DNA of 64,000 nt. Source: Bacteroidota bacterium. Its GTDB lineage: Bacteria; Bacteroidota; Bacteroidia; Flavobacteriales; BACL11. The translations under genes were made by a program, and so were the position numbers. Each line of letters opens with the position of its first letter. Within the stretch, counting starts at the first letter, position 1. Positions 1-9,113 of the stretch are shown piece after piece. The notes beneath the pieces were generated by a model. That model did not search any database. It saw nothing but the letters and a program-made list of their open reading frames with translations, and was not told the origin of the DNA. The stretch covers positions 1-64,000 of the forward strand of contig JAOOLD010000004.1 of assembly GCA_028408365.1 (NCBI GenBank). Direction: 5' to 3'.

Positions 1-2
1 AT

Positions 3-134
3 CAGCAATATGTTTGGATTTCAGGAAAATGGAAGAAAAAAAAGATAGGTTACAAATGGCAAAAAGGGTATTGGGAAAGCATGCCAACTGGTTTTTTGTG
101 GGTTGATGGCTGTTGGGCTCCGATGACCTACTAA
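3..134 (+). CDS. C-terminal fragment of a Trp/Tyr-rich hypothetical protein (5' end outside window)
   Basis: The third frame is open from the window edge to a TAA at 132-134 and gives 43 residues. The fragment is rich in W, Y, G and K and contains spaced W-x-x-G-x-W-like units (WISGKW, then WQKGYW, then WVDGCW). Such units occur in short tryptophan-repeat secreted proteins of Bacteroidota, so it is probably the end of one of these. The other two frames read in this direction stop sooner or look less protein-like. The family assignment rests on composition and motif spacing only. No function is proposed. Confidence 0.5.
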   Translation, partial: QQYVWISGKWKKKKIGYKWQKGYWESMPTGFLWVDGCWAPMTY

Positions 135-145
135 ATTTTATTAAC

Positions 146-153
146 TATCTTTG
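146..153 (+). promoter_or_regulatory. Predicted -7 box (TATCTTTG) for the arylsulfotransferase-like gene
   Basis: The octamer matches the Bacteroidota -7 consensus TAnnTTTG and lies 21 nt before the ATG at 175. No clear -33 TTTG is visible at the usual spacing. It overlaps the possible TTG start at 151, which favours the ATG at 175 as the true start. Confidence 0.45.
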
Positions 154-174
154 ATTTTATCAAAGATTTATTTA

Positions 175-1740
175 ATGAATTTAAAAATAAAGAGGATTGT
201 AAAAATAATTGTTGTCTTAATCTTTTTTACTAACGAAGTTTTTGCTCAATTTAGTGGCTTTGCTCTATATAACAGACAAGGCAACACTACAACATATTTA
301 ATTGATGAGAATGAAAATATAGCTCATACATGGAATTTAAGTACAGAATGCAATTACACCGTTCTTCTTAAAGACAATGGAAATATTGTTAGAGGAACAA
401 AAAATAATATTCAGACAGGAGGAACAAACAATTCATTGGGAGGTGCTGCGGATGCAGGGAGAGTACAAGAGATTGATCCAAATGGAAATGTTGTTTGGGA
501 TTTTATTTATTCAAGCTCAAGTGTTTTGTCGCACCATGACATATGTCTAATAGGGGATAATGTTTTATTAACTGCCTGGGAAGTCAAGTCACAAGCTGAA
601 CTTATTAATGCAGGCTTTACAGGAAATGTTTCTAACTCTGGAAAGTGGCCAACTCATTTTGTTGAAATTGAGGGAAATCCAAATACAGGCACAGCCCAAA
701 TTGTTTGGGAGTGGCACATTTGGGATCATTTATGTCAAGATGTAGATCCAAATAAGCCAAATTATGTAAATGATATTTCAGATCACCCTGAGCTAATTGA
801 TATCAATATGATACAAAACAGTGGAGGAGGACCAGGAGGAGGTGGAGGTGATTGGTTTCATGTCAACGGAGTAGATTATAATCCTGATTTGGATCAAATA
901 GCCTTTTCTTCGAGATTCTCAAGCGAAATATATATAATAGATCATAGTACCACAACTGCAGAAGCTGCAAGTCACACAGGTGGTAACTCTGGTATGGGTG
1001 GAGATATCCTTTACAGGTGGGGAAATCCTGCTAACTATGGTATGGCTGGCCAAAGAGTAATCCCTAATGCAGTACACGATGTAAGATGGATCAAAGACGA
1101 TGGGAGACCTTTCGGTGGGCACTTACAAATTTTTAATAACTCTGGAGGAGGTAATAATCAGTCAACTGTTGATGCTATTCTGACTCCAGTAAATGGATAT
1201 ACTTATTTTAGAAATCCTGGTCAACCCTATGGTCCAAGTAGCTACACATCCAGATATTTTTGTCAATATTCAGCACCTGGTCAATCAGCATCTGATAGAA
1301 TGTCTAATGGTAATATTTTTGTTAATGCATCTGGAGGTCAAGGTGGTGCTGGTGTAATGTATGAAGTTGACTCATTAAATAATATCATTTGGGGACCATA
1401 CAATGCTCAATCTCAAAAAGCGTTCAGATATGAGTGTGATCACCTAGGAATACAAGTCCTTAAAGACTATATGAACACAAGTAGTACATCATGTTTTAAT
1501 GCCTCTAGTATTGAGGAATTAAATAATCCGATACGTTTTTATCATCACAATAGCTTAATAAAATGTGAAAATATAAATGAAATTGCTGTAGAACTTATGA
1601 TTTTCTCATCAGATGGAAGAGTAGTTTATAAGAGTAAAGATTCAAAATCTAACATTAGCACAAAATTTATAAGAAAAGGATTATATTATATCAAATATAA
1701 ATTTAGGGACCGACAATTCATACAAAAGTTAGTTATATGA
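175..1740 (+). CDS. Secreted arylsulfotransferase (ASST)-like protein with T9SS tail
   Basis: The product is 521 aa and begins with a signal peptide (MNLKIKRIVKIIVVLIFF, cleavage after FAQ). The body resembles the bacterial arylsulfotransferase family. It has repeated blades of the form 'DxNGNIVW', a SHHDI motif, an 'NGVDYNPDLDQI' segment, NAVHDVRW, and a late 'YECDHLGIQVL' segment. A Gly-rich stretch (GGGPGGGGG) sits near residue 220. The last 70-80 residues resemble a type A T9SS sorting domain, ending in IKYKFRDRQFIQKLVI, so the protein is probably exported and attached to or released from the cell surface. ASST enzymes move sulfate between phenolic compounds, but the substrate here cannot be read from sequence and many ASST-like Bacteroidota proteins are uncharacterised. 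ATG 175 is preferred to TTG 151. The gene ends in a 4-nt ATGA overlap with the next gene. Confidence 0.75.
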   Translation: MNLKIKRIVKIIVVLIFFTNEVFAQFSGFALYNRQGNTTTYLIDENENIAHTWNLSTECNYTVLLKDNGNIVRGTKNNIQTGGTNNSLGGAADAGRVQEIDPNGNVVWDFIYSSSSVLSHHDICLIGDNVLLTAWEVKSQAELINAGFTGNVSNSGKWPTHFVEIEGNPNTGTAQIVWEWHIWDHLCQDVDPNKPNYVNDISDHPELIDINMIQNSGGGPGGGGGDWFHVNGVDYNPDLDQIAFSSRFSSEIYIIDHSTTTAEAASHTGGNSGMGGDILYRWGNPANYGMAGQRVIPNAVHDVRWIKDDGRPFGGHLQIFNNSGGGNNQSTVDAILTPVNGYTYFRNPGQPYGPSSYTSRYFCQYSAPGQSASDRMSNGNIFVNASGGQGGAGVMYEVDSLNNIIWGPYNAQSQKAFRYECDHLGIQVLKDYMNTSSTSCFNASSIEELNNPIRFYHHNSLIKCENINEIAVELMIFSSDGRVVYKSKDSKSNISTKFIRKGLYYIKYKFRDRQFIQKLVI

Positions 1741-3989
1741 GAAAAATATATATAATATACTTAACTTTTGTTTTGATTTTTATATCTAATCTTTCAAAGG
1801 CTCAATCTTCTTTTTATGAGACTGATTCACTAAAAGAGATAAGAATTTATTTTTATGAACCCAATTGGCAATCCACTTTAGATAGTTTGTATATTATTGG
1901 TAATGATGAAAGAACATTCGCATATTTAATTATTGATGGAGAACAATATGATAGTGTAGGAATTAGGTATAAAGGGTTTAGTTCTGTTTCAGTAAATACA
2001 ATAAAGAATCCTCTTAACATAAAAATAGATTACGTTAAAGGTAAACAAGATTTAGACGGTTACAGAAAAATAAAGTTGGCAAATTCAATATATGATCCGA
2101 GTTTTTTGAGAGAGGTTTTATCATATGAAATTGCCAGAAAGTACATGCCAGCACCTAAAGCAAATTTTGCTAATGTATTTATTAATGACACATTATGGGG
2201 TTTATATACTAATGTTGAGGCAATTAATAGAGATTTTGTAAGTACAAACTTTGGAGAGAGACACAATCCGTTTTTTAAATGTGAGCCTGACAACCTTGAT
2301 ATAAGTATTGGTGGTGAAAACTCAAATTTGAGTGATTCACACGGTAGTGACAGCACTGATTATTATGACTATTACAGATTAGAATCTTTATATGGTTGGT
2401 CTCAATTATACGGACTAATTGATACACTTAATAATTTCCCAAACTCATTAGATGATAACTTAAACATTGACAGAACGTTGTGGATGCATGCATTCAATTA
2501 TGTTCTAGTTAACTTTGACTCCTACATTGGCTATTCACAAAATTATTATTTGTATGAAGAATTAACCAACCAATTTAGTCCTCTTGTTTGGGATTTAAAT
2601 ATGTCATTTGGAGGTTTTAGATTGACGGATGCGTCTGCACTTTATTTTAATGGCTTTTCAATTCCACAAGCTCAAAATATGAATCCATTTGTGCATCATA
2701 ATAATATGTCACTATCACCTAGACCTCTAATGAGAAATTTATTTGCTAGTGAGAGAAATAGAAAAATGTATCTTGCTCATATTAGAACTATTGTTAGTGA
2801 AAACTTTACTAATCAGAGTTACATAAATAGAGCTAATCAAATGAGATTACTGATAGATACTCATGTCCAAAACGATACAAATAAATTTTATACATACTCT
2901 GATTTCCTTTCAAATCTTAATAATTCTGTAAGTCTGGTGAATGGAGATTGTCCAGGAATCACTCAGTTAATGAGCAGCAGAGAAAATTATTTATCTAATT
3001 ATGCAGGCTACAATGGACATCCAGATATTACTAATGTTAATTATCCAACAAATTATAATTTAGGAGATGACATCTTTATTAATGCAACAGTTTCTAGTGC
3101 TGACAGTGTATTTCTAAATTTTAGGTTTGGTGATAATATGAAATTTACAAGTATTACAATGCTTGATGATGGTGATAATAATGATGGATTGCCAAATGAT
3201 GGTATTTTTGGTGCAAAAATTTCAAATACTTGCAATAAGATTGATTTTTATGTGTATGCTGAAAATAATATTGCTGGAGAATTTTCCCCTGCAAGAGCAG
3301 CTTTTGAGTATTACTCAGTTAATGTGAATCTTCCAGTTTCAAGTATTGTTATCAACGAGCTGATGTCAAATAATGTTAGTGCTGTTGAAGATCCTGCTGG
3401 TGAAACAGATGATTGGATAGAGTTATATAACTCCACTAGCTTTTATATTAATGTTGAAGATTTATTTTTATCAGATACATCAACAAATCTTTTTAAATGG
3501 CAGTTGCCTTCAATTGCCATTGAGCCGGATGGTTACTATATAATTTGGGCTGATGAGCAAAAGCAAGAAGGTTTTAATCATGCGAATTTTAGACTTTTCA
3601 ACTTTGGAGAGAAAATTACTTTATCAAATTCAAGTGGTGTAATACTTGATTCAATCACAATAGCTCCTCAACCTGCCGATATAGCATTTGCAAGATCTCC
3701 GAATGGTTTCGGTTCATTTATTTTGCAACCACATACCTTCAACAGAAGCAATAATTTATTGACAAACAACAATGAAATAATTAAAGAAAAGATTCAAATT
3801 TTCCCTAATCCCTCCAATAAGTATTTGAATTTTAGTCAGAAATCTAATTTTATAATTTTCGATATGTTTTATAGAGAAGTGATGAAAGGAAAAAACACTG
3901 ATTTTATTTCAATTGAAACACTTAATAAAGGAACTTATTTCATTCGCATTAGTAATACTGATCAAATAGTTAAATTGATTAAAATATAA
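1737..3989 (+). CDS. Secreted CotH kinase-family protein with lamin-tail domain and T9SS tail
   Basis: The 750-aa protein starts with a signal peptide (cleavage near SKAQ, residue 23). Residues about 30-400 match the CotH kinase fold. There is an 'SVGIRYKGFSS' segment, a KLANS motif at 113-117 followed by a helix ending EIARKY, a 'GLYTNVEAINRDF' segment, and WDLN at 285-288, equivalent to the metal-binding Asp of CotH-type kinases. Residues about 560-680 resemble a lamin-tail domain (INELMSNN, DDWIELYN). The final 80 residues resemble a T9SS sorting domain. CotH of Bacillus spores phosphorylates a coat protein, but the target of this secreted version is unknown. The start codon overlaps the upstream stop (ATGA), so the two genes are probably translationally coupled. 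Confidence 0.82.
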   Translation: MRKIYIIYLTFVLIFISNLSKAQSSFYETDSLKEIRIYFYEPNWQSTLDSLYIIGNDERTFAYLIIDGEQYDSVGIRYKGFSSVSVNTIKNPLNIKIDYVKGKQDLDGYRKIKLANSIYDPSFLREVLSYEIARKYMPAPKANFANVFINDTLWGLYTNVEAINRDFVSTNFGERHNPFFKCEPDNLDISIGGENSNLSDSHGSDSTDYYDYYRLESLYGWSQLYGLIDTLNNFPNSLDDNLNIDRTLWMHAFNYVLVNFDSYIGYSQNYYLYEELTNQFSPLVWDLNMSFGGFRLTDASALYFNGFSIPQAQNMNPFVHHNNMSLSPRPLMRNLFASERNRKMYLAHIRTIVSENFTNQSYINRANQMRLLIDTHVQNDTNKFYTYSDFLSNLNNSVSLVNGDCPGITQLMSSRENYLSNYAGYNGHPDITNVNYPTNYNLGDDIFINATVSSADSVFLNFRFGDNMKFTSITMLDDGDNNDGLPNDGIFGAKISNTCNKIDFYVYAENNIAGEFSPARAAFEYYSVNVNLPVSSIVINELMSNNVSAVEDPAGETDDWIELYNSTSFYINVEDLFLSDTSTNLFKWQLPSIAIEPDGYYIIWADEQKQEGFNHANFRLFNFGEKITLSNSSGVILDSITIAPQPADIAFARSPNGFGSFILQPHTFNRSNNLLTNNNEIIKEKIQIFPNPSNKYLNFSQKSNFIIFDMFYREVMKGKNTDFISIETLNKGTYFIRISNTDQIVKLIKI

Positions 3990-3995
3990 CTTTAA

Positions 3996-5210
3996 GTGAG
4001 ATTAGTACTATTTTTTTTACTGCTTAGCTTTTCTTTATTTACAAAATCACAAAACATTGAAAATTTTTATAGTGCTGATGGATTAGTTAGTGATTTTATT
4101 ACATGCATCGACACAGACAATAGCGGTAATATATGGATTGGCACAAATAATGGAGTTTCATATTTTGATGGAATATCCTTTACTAATTATAATGTTTCAG
4201 ACGGTATTATTGATAATAATATATTATCTATTAAATGCGGTATAAATAATGAAGTATATGTTGGGACAAACTTTGGGTTAAGTGTTTATAACGGTAGTAA
4301 TTGGCTGTCATATGACATGCTTTCAGGACTATCAGACAACAAAATTGTAAATATAGATATTAATCAAAGTGGTGATGTTTGGTGCTCACACGCAAACTTT
4401 AGCTCTGGAGTTAGTGTTTTTAATGGTACCAGTTGGTCAGTAATTAATCCAGGTAATTTTATTCTTTCGTGTGATTTTGATGATCTAGAAAATGCATGGT
4501 TTGCAAGTTTGTTAGACGGAGTAATAGTAGAAAGCGCGAATAATAATTTCTCAAATATTAATACAAATAACAGTAATCTGATTAGTAATGGAATTACCGA
4601 TATATTAATTGATCAATACAATAGAAAATGGGTAGGGACAAATAGTGGGTTGTCAGTATTTGATAACAACAATAATTTTGTAGAAAACCATACAATTATG
4701 TATTCCCTTCCACCTCCTGATACTTTAAATCCAGTAGTAGAGATTGATATTGATTCCTGGAACAGGATATGGGTGGCAATTTATGTAGGTTATCTTGCCG
4801 AAGGTGGTGTCGCTTTTTACAATGGTTCAATTTGGCAAGATTTTGATATTTCTGATGGAGTTGCTGGCCCCAATGTAACTTGCTTAAAAGTAGATTATAA
4901 CAACAATGTTTGGGTTGGGACATCAACGGGTCTATCTAAAATCACCCCGCTGCCTAGTAACTCATTAATCTTCGAACAAAATAAAAAGCATAAAGTATTC
5001 CCCAATCCTGCAAAGGATTATGCAATTATACATTCAAGTACTAATCAAAAATTATTTATTACTGATTTATATGGGAAAAAAGTCAGTTCACAAATAGATA
5101 AGTTCTCAAGTTACTCGAAGATTAATACTAGAAGCTTGTCATCAGGTATCTATTTTATAAATTTAATTGAAAATCATCAAAGGACAGTTCATAGATTAAT
5201 AGTTAACTAG
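3996..5210 (+). CDS. Secreted two-component-regulator-type beta-propeller protein with T9SS tail
   Basis: The start is a GTG six nt after the CotH gene. A short signal peptide (LVLFFLLLSFSLFTKSQ) is followed by about seven propeller units of the form 'D..GNIWIGTNNGVSYFDG'. Recognisable units include NEVYVGTNFGLSVYNG, NRKWVGTNSGLSVFDN and NNVWVGTSTGLSKI. These match the Reg_prop repeats that form the sensor domain of hybrid two-component systems. Here no histidine kinase or DNA-binding domain follows. The protein instead ends in a T9SS-like sorting domain, with VFPNPAKDY and LSSGIYFINL motifs. It is therefore probably an extracellular or surface propeller, perhaps for binding. It is the third gene of a likely operon with the ASST-like and CotH-like genes. 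Confidence 0.78.
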   Translation: MRLVLFFLLLSFSLFTKSQNIENFYSADGLVSDFITCIDTDNSGNIWIGTNNGVSYFDGISFTNYNVSDGIIDNNILSIKCGINNEVYVGTNFGLSVYNGSNWLSYDMLSGLSDNKIVNIDINQSGDVWCSHANFSSGVSVFNGTSWSVINPGNFILSCDFDDLENAWFASLLDGVIVESANNNFSNINTNNSNLISNGITDILIDQYNRKWVGTNSGLSVFDNNNNFVENHTIMYSLPPPDTLNPVVEIDIDSWNRIWVAIYVGYLAEGGVAFYNGSIWQDFDISDGVAGPNVTCLKVDYNNNVWVGTSTGLSKITPLPSNSLIFEQNKKHKVFPNPAKDYAIIHSSTNQKLFITDLYGKKVSSQIDKFSSYSKINTRSLSSGIYFINLIENHQRTVHRLIVN

Positions 5211-5291
5211 TTGTTCAATTGAATTTGTTGAAAAATAAGTACCTCATTTATATTTCAAAGTGAATTCATTAATAAATTTATAAAAATTCAA

Positions 5292-6284
5292 ATGATGAAA
5301 AAGTTATTAGTATTCTCATCGATATTTTTGTTTTCATGTGTAACCCCTACGATTCATAACGATCTTGTTAAGCAAAATGAGTACAACAAGAACAGAGCAA
5401 ATGAAAAAGATTTAAAAAACTTAAAACTTCAAAATGAAATCATAGAGTTAAAAAATTCAGTTAGGCTAGCACAAGAAAATCTCAAAAAAATCAAAGAAGA
5501 TTCAATAAATAATGGCCAAGCATATAAAAGTTTGAATAGCAAGTATCAAGACCTAAGTGAGGCATATGATTTGTTGTCATCAAAAAGCTCAAGATTTATG
5601 TCAGAAAAAGCCAAAGAAACAAAAAGACTTATTGAGAAGTTAGATGATTCACAAATGAAATTAATTTCTAAGAAAGAAGAACTAAAATCACTCTCTGATT
5701 CAATTCAGTTTCAAAAAGATATGATCACAAAAGCAAATCAAGAACTTGATTACAGATCTTTGAGAGTTAAAGAGCTTGAATCAATCATAAATAATAAAGA
5801 TTCTATGGTTACTGCTTTAAAGGCAAGAATTTCAAATGCACTTTCTGGACTAGAGGGAAATGGCTTAACAATTGAAAAAAGAAACGGAAAAGTATATTTA
5901 TCGTTAGAGGAAAGTTTACTTTTTGCCTCAGGAAAATATGATGTAAACAATGAAGGCATAAGTGCGCTAAATAAACTGTCAGAAGTTTTATCAAATCAAC
6001 AAGAGTTAGAGATTATTGTCGAGGGGCATACGGATAGTATACCTTTGAGTGGCAGAGGCTTAGTAAAAGATAATTGGGACTTGAGTGTTTTGAGAGCTAC
6101 CTCTGTTGTTAAGGTTTTAACTAACAATTCGCAGATTAAATCATCTCAATTAATGGCTGCTGGTAAGGGTGAGTTTTCACCTATAATGACTAATTTAACT
6201 GTAGAAGGAAGAAGTGCAAATAGAAGAATAGATATCATACTATCACCTAATCTTGATGAATTTTTTAATTTACTTGACGAATAG
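5292..6284 (+). CDS. OmpA-family outer-membrane lipoprotein with coiled coil
   Basis: The 330-aa product has a lipoprotein signal (LLVFSSIFLFSC, lipid-carrying Cys16). Residues about 30-185 are charged, Leu/Lys/Glu-rich and predicted to form a long coiled coil. The C-terminal 120 residues are an OmpA/MotB-type peptidoglycan-binding domain, with an 'LLFASGKYDV' strand, VEGHTDSIPL, a conserved RA pair, AAGKGEFSP and NRRIDIIL. It would tether the outer membrane to the cell wall. A MM start gives ATG at 5292 or 5295. An 81-nt gap separates it from the propeller gene and holds a palindrome (TTCAATTGAA, about 5216-5225), so it is probably its own unit. Confidence 0.85.
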   Translation: MMKKLLVFSSIFLFSCVTPTIHNDLVKQNEYNKNRANEKDLKNLKLQNEIIELKNSVRLAQENLKKIKEDSINNGQAYKSLNSKYQDLSEAYDLLSSKSSRFMSEKAKETKRLIEKLDDSQMKLISKKEELKSLSDSIQFQKDMITKANQELDYRSLRVKELESIINNKDSMVTALKARISNALSGLEGNGLTIEKRNGKVYLSLEESLLFASGKYDVNNEGISALNKLSEVLSNQQELEIIVEGHTDSIPLSGRGLVKDNWDLSVLRATSVVKVLTNNSQIKSSQLMAAGKGEFSPIMTNLTVEGRSANRRIDIILSPNLDEFFNLLDE

Positions 6285-6324
6285 GTTACTTTTTTTCATT
6301 TAATATTTAGTTTAAAGTTTTATT

Positions 6325-6332
6325 TAAATTTG
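6325..6332 (+). promoter_or_regulatory. Predicted -7 box (TAAATTTG) for the second CotH gene
   Basis: This is an exact TAnnTTTG match ending 10 nt before the ATG at 6343. No TTTG was found at the -33 position. A promoter is expected here because the preceding gene ends at 6284. Confidence 0.5.
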
Positions 6333-6342
6333 CATAACTTTT

Positions 6343-8130
6343 ATGAAGCATTTTTACATAATATTATTGTTTTTTTCTTGCTACCTAGTAAGTGCTCAGT
6401 CAATTTACGATCCAACTGTCAAGTATGACGCAAGTGGCGGATTATTTGATCATGATTCATTAAGAAGTATCTATTTAGATTTTTATGATCCAAACTATCA
6501 TCAAGTATTGGTTAATTCTTGGTTTTATAACCCTGATTTAAGGATACCAGCAGTTTTAACAATTAATAATATTGATTATGATAGTGTCGGTGTTAGATAC
6601 AAAGGTAACTCAACATTTTGCTTACCTAATGATGCTTCAAATCAAAAGGTCCCATACAATATTGATATTAACTATTTTGTTGGAGGTCAAAAGGTGATGG
6701 GATATAAGAAAATGAAATTAGCTAATGCATGGATGGACCCAACATTTATGAAGCAAGTCATATCTGCAAAAATTTATCAAGAATATTTGCCAACTGGGGA
6801 ATCAAATCTTATTAAATTATTTTCTCAAGGCAATTATGTAGGAATGTATGTTAATGATGAGTCAATTAATAAACAGTTTTTAGATAAGCACTTTGATGAG
6901 AAAAACGGACCCTTATTTAAATGTGATAACATAGATCGATTTTGTGATACTACTGGGGCACCATCTGCTATGCCTCCTAATCTAAACTTTTTAGGAGATG
7001 ACTCAACTCTATATTATAATTCATATGATATGAAATCTGATCACGGTTGGACTAAGCTTGTTGATTTAATAAGAACTATTGTTTATGAATTTCAAAATAT
7101 TGATAGTGTGTTGAATGTAGATCGCACCTTATGGGCTTTCGCAGCTAATCAAACTCTACAGAATCTAGACTGCTACAACACTTATTATGTTCATAATTAT
7201 TATTTGTATCAAACTGAAGACGGTCTTTTTCAAATGATACCATGGGATTTAGATAATAGCTTCGCAGGAGCAATCATGGGTTGGAATTTTTGGAACCAAT
7301 CTGCAATTTATGAATACGATCCGTATTATGTGGGTGGTCCATACACTGGACCAATGGGAGCACCACAGCCATGGGAATGGAGGCCATTACTTGATAAGCT
7401 TTTAAATAATGACTTCTACAGAAAAATATATACAGCTCATTTAAGAACAATTTTAAATGAGTCTTTTGACACAACCACAATTAGAACATACATAAATGAC
7501 TATCAAGTAAGAGCTAATAATGATGTAAATAGTGACATCAATAAACAATTTAGTCTTTCACAGTACTATAATAATACAGAAAGTCCGATTTGGACAGGAT
7601 GGGGATTTGGTGGTATTATGAAAACAATGATTGAAAGAAAGCAGTTTCTCATGAGCCATCCTGAGATTAATTATGTTCCACCTGTTTTAACTTCTCACAA
7701 CTTTAATAATAACGTTTTTACAGTATATTCTTCAAATACTGATAAGGTTGAGCTAATGGTATCAATTAATAAACAAAAATCAAAGTTCAAATCATTTTTA
7801 ATGAATGATGATGGAATTAATGGAGACCTAACTGCAGGTGATGGGTTTTTTAGCACAACTTTTGATTTACAAAACTACAGCGATACAATTAATTATTATT
7901 TTAGGTCTGAAAATATTGATGCGATATCATTACTTCCTGAGAGAGCTGAATATTTTTTCTTCCAAATGGCTCCCGTAAGTGTATCTTCAACAAATCCGGT
8001 GAAAGTAACAGGAAAGAAATTAATAGAAGTAGTTGATGTTCTTGGAAGAGCAACAAATAATATTCTTGGTAGGCCAGTAATCTATATTTATGATGATGGA
8101 AGTGTTGAAAAGAAAATTTTGATAAAATAA
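6343..8130 (+). CDS. Second secreted CotH kinase-family protein, VDVLGR-type C-terminal tail
   Basis: The 595-aa protein has a signal peptide ending SAQ (residues 1-19). The CotH kinase domain covers about 40-430: SVGVRYKGNS, KLANAW at 125-130, 'GMYVNDESINKQF', PWDLDNSFAG near residue 300, and a segment around LNVDRTLWAFAANQT. It keeps the same key elements as the CotH protein at 1737-3989 but lacks the lamin-tail domain. The last 45 residues contain EVVDVLGRATNN, a YIYDDGSVEKK segment and a short basic end. This form is common at the C-terminus of T9SS cargo in marine Flavobacteriia. The protein target is unknown. Two CotH proteins in 7 kb suggest a family expansion. Confidence 0.82.
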   Translation: MKHFYIILLFFSCYLVSAQSIYDPTVKYDASGGLFDHDSLRSIYLDFYDPNYHQVLVNSWFYNPDLRIPAVLTINNIDYDSVGVRYKGNSTFCLPNDASNQKVPYNIDINYFVGGQKVMGYKKMKLANAWMDPTFMKQVISAKIYQEYLPTGESNLIKLFSQGNYVGMYVNDESINKQFLDKHFDEKNGPLFKCDNIDRFCDTTGAPSAMPPNLNFLGDDSTLYYNSYDMKSDHGWTKLVDLIRTIVYEFQNIDSVLNVDRTLWAFAANQTLQNLDCYNTYYVHNYYLYQTEDGLFQMIPWDLDNSFAGAIMGWNFWNQSAIYEYDPYYVGGPYTGPMGAPQPWEWRPLLDKLLNNDFYRKIYTAHLRTILNESFDTTTIRTYINDYQVRANNDVNSDINKQFSLSQYYNNTESPIWTGWGFGGIMKTMIERKQFLMSHPEINYVPPVLTSHNFNNNVFTVYSSNTDKVELMVSINKQKSKFKSFLMNDDGINGDLTAGDGFFSTTFDLQNYSDTINYYFRSENIDAISLLPERAEYFFFQMAPVSVSSTNPVKVTGKKLIEVVDVLGRATNNILGRPVIYIYDDGSVEKKILIK

Positions 8131-8136
8131 TTTTAA

Positions 8137-8544
8137 ATGAGTTTGTCAGAGCCAAACACTCACTTTAGTGTTTTTATTTCAGGTATAATTTTTGGAATAA
8201 TTTTTTTTCAATCTTTTATTTCTGCTCCTTTAATCTTTAAACATATTGATAAAAAGAACTCTAGTACCTACATAAGGAAAGTCTTTCCAAGAATATTTTT
8301 AATCATACCTCTTTTGTCAATAATTTCATTACTAGTTTCTTATTTTCAATCAAAATTTTATTCAACAGATTTATTGATTGTTTGCCTTACTAGCATATTT
8401 CTTCCATTAATTTGTTATTTGTTAATTCCTTCCACCAATCAAGCCACTGATAGTGGTAACTCAAAAAAATTTAAGATACTACATACGGTAAGTGTTCTTT
8501 TAACATTTATAGTTTTTTTAATTAATTTATATTGGATATTCTAA
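8137..8544 (+). CDS. Small DUF4149/TMEM205-like integral membrane protein
   Basis: The 135-aa protein is strongly hydrophobic, with about four predicted transmembrane segments (residues about 10-32, 50-70, 78-96 and 112-134). The first segment and following loop (FFQSFISAPLIFKHID and KVFPRIF) resemble the DUF4149 family, whose role is unknown. It begins six nt after the CotH gene and its stop overlaps the start of the nitroreductase gene (TAATG). Assignment is by pattern only. Confidence 0.6.
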   Translation: MSLSEPNTHFSVFISGIIFGIIFFQSFISAPLIFKHIDKKNSSTYIRKVFPRIFLIIPLLSIISLLVSYFQSKFYSTDLLIVCLTSIFLPLICYLLIPSTNQATDSGNSKKFKILHTVSVLLTFIVFLINLYWIF

Positions 8545-9101
8545 TGCTAGATAAAAATGTCATTCAAATTATAAAATCAAGAAAATCTATCTACCCTAGT
8601 CAATTTTCAGGAAAAATTTTAGAGAATAGTATAATATCAGAGCTTATTGATATTTCTAATTATGCACCAAGTCATAAAATGACTCAACCATGGGTTTACA
8701 GAGTTTTTACTTCAAAAACAAAAGATAAATTGTTAAATCATATTTTAAATATTAACTATGAAAACTTCAGAAAACACCAAGTTGATAAAATGAAAGTAAA
8801 ATTTCAACTCACTAGTCATATTATCTGTATCTGTATGAGAAGAGATAAATATAAATCTGTTCCTGAATGGGAAGAGGTAGCAGCAACATCTATGGCCGTT
8901 CAAAACCTTTGGATAGCTATGGTTAATTCAAAAGTAGGAGGCTACTGGAGTACCCCAAAGTATTCCAAAGATTTATCTTCTTTTTTGAAACTTAATGAAG
9001 GTGAAAGGTGTTTAGGACTTTTTTATTTGGGATATGTGGAGAACGAGATTTCAAAAAACTTACTTAGAAAAGATATTTCTAAGGATACAAAATGGCAATA
9101 A
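8544..9101 (+). CDS. Nitroreductase-family flavoprotein
   Basis: The ATG at 8544 shares its A with the upstream stop, so translation is probably coupled. A TTG at 8532 would extend the protein but is less likely. The 185-aa product starts IIKSRKSIYPSQF, typical of the FMN-binding N-terminus. It has the SNYAPSHKMTQPW substrate/FMN segment, then an 'AATSMAVQNLWIAM' helix and an 'LGLFYLGYVE' strand typical of nitroreductases. These enzymes reduce quinones, nitro compounds or other acceptors with NAD(P)H. The true substrate is unknown. The length fits the family. Confidence 0.85.
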   Translation: MLDKNVIQIIKSRKSIYPSQFSGKILENSIISELIDISNYAPSHKMTQPWVYRVFTSKTKDKLLNHILNINYENFRKHQVDKMKVKFQLTSHIICICMRRDKYKSVPEWEEVAATSMAVQNLWIAMVNSKVGGYWSTPKYSKDLSSFLKLNEGERCLGLFYLGYVENEISKNLLRKDISKDTKWQ

Positions 9102-9113
9102 ATAAAATTTAAA

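Noticed and set aside
151-174. TTG start at 151 for the arylsulfotransferase-like gene
   Set aside because: It overlaps the predicted -7 box, and the ATG at 175 gives a clean signal peptide.
5216-5225. Palindrome TTCAATTGAA after the propeller gene as a terminator or operator
   Set aside because: Short, AT-rich and with no T tract; such palindromes are expected by chance in this sequence.
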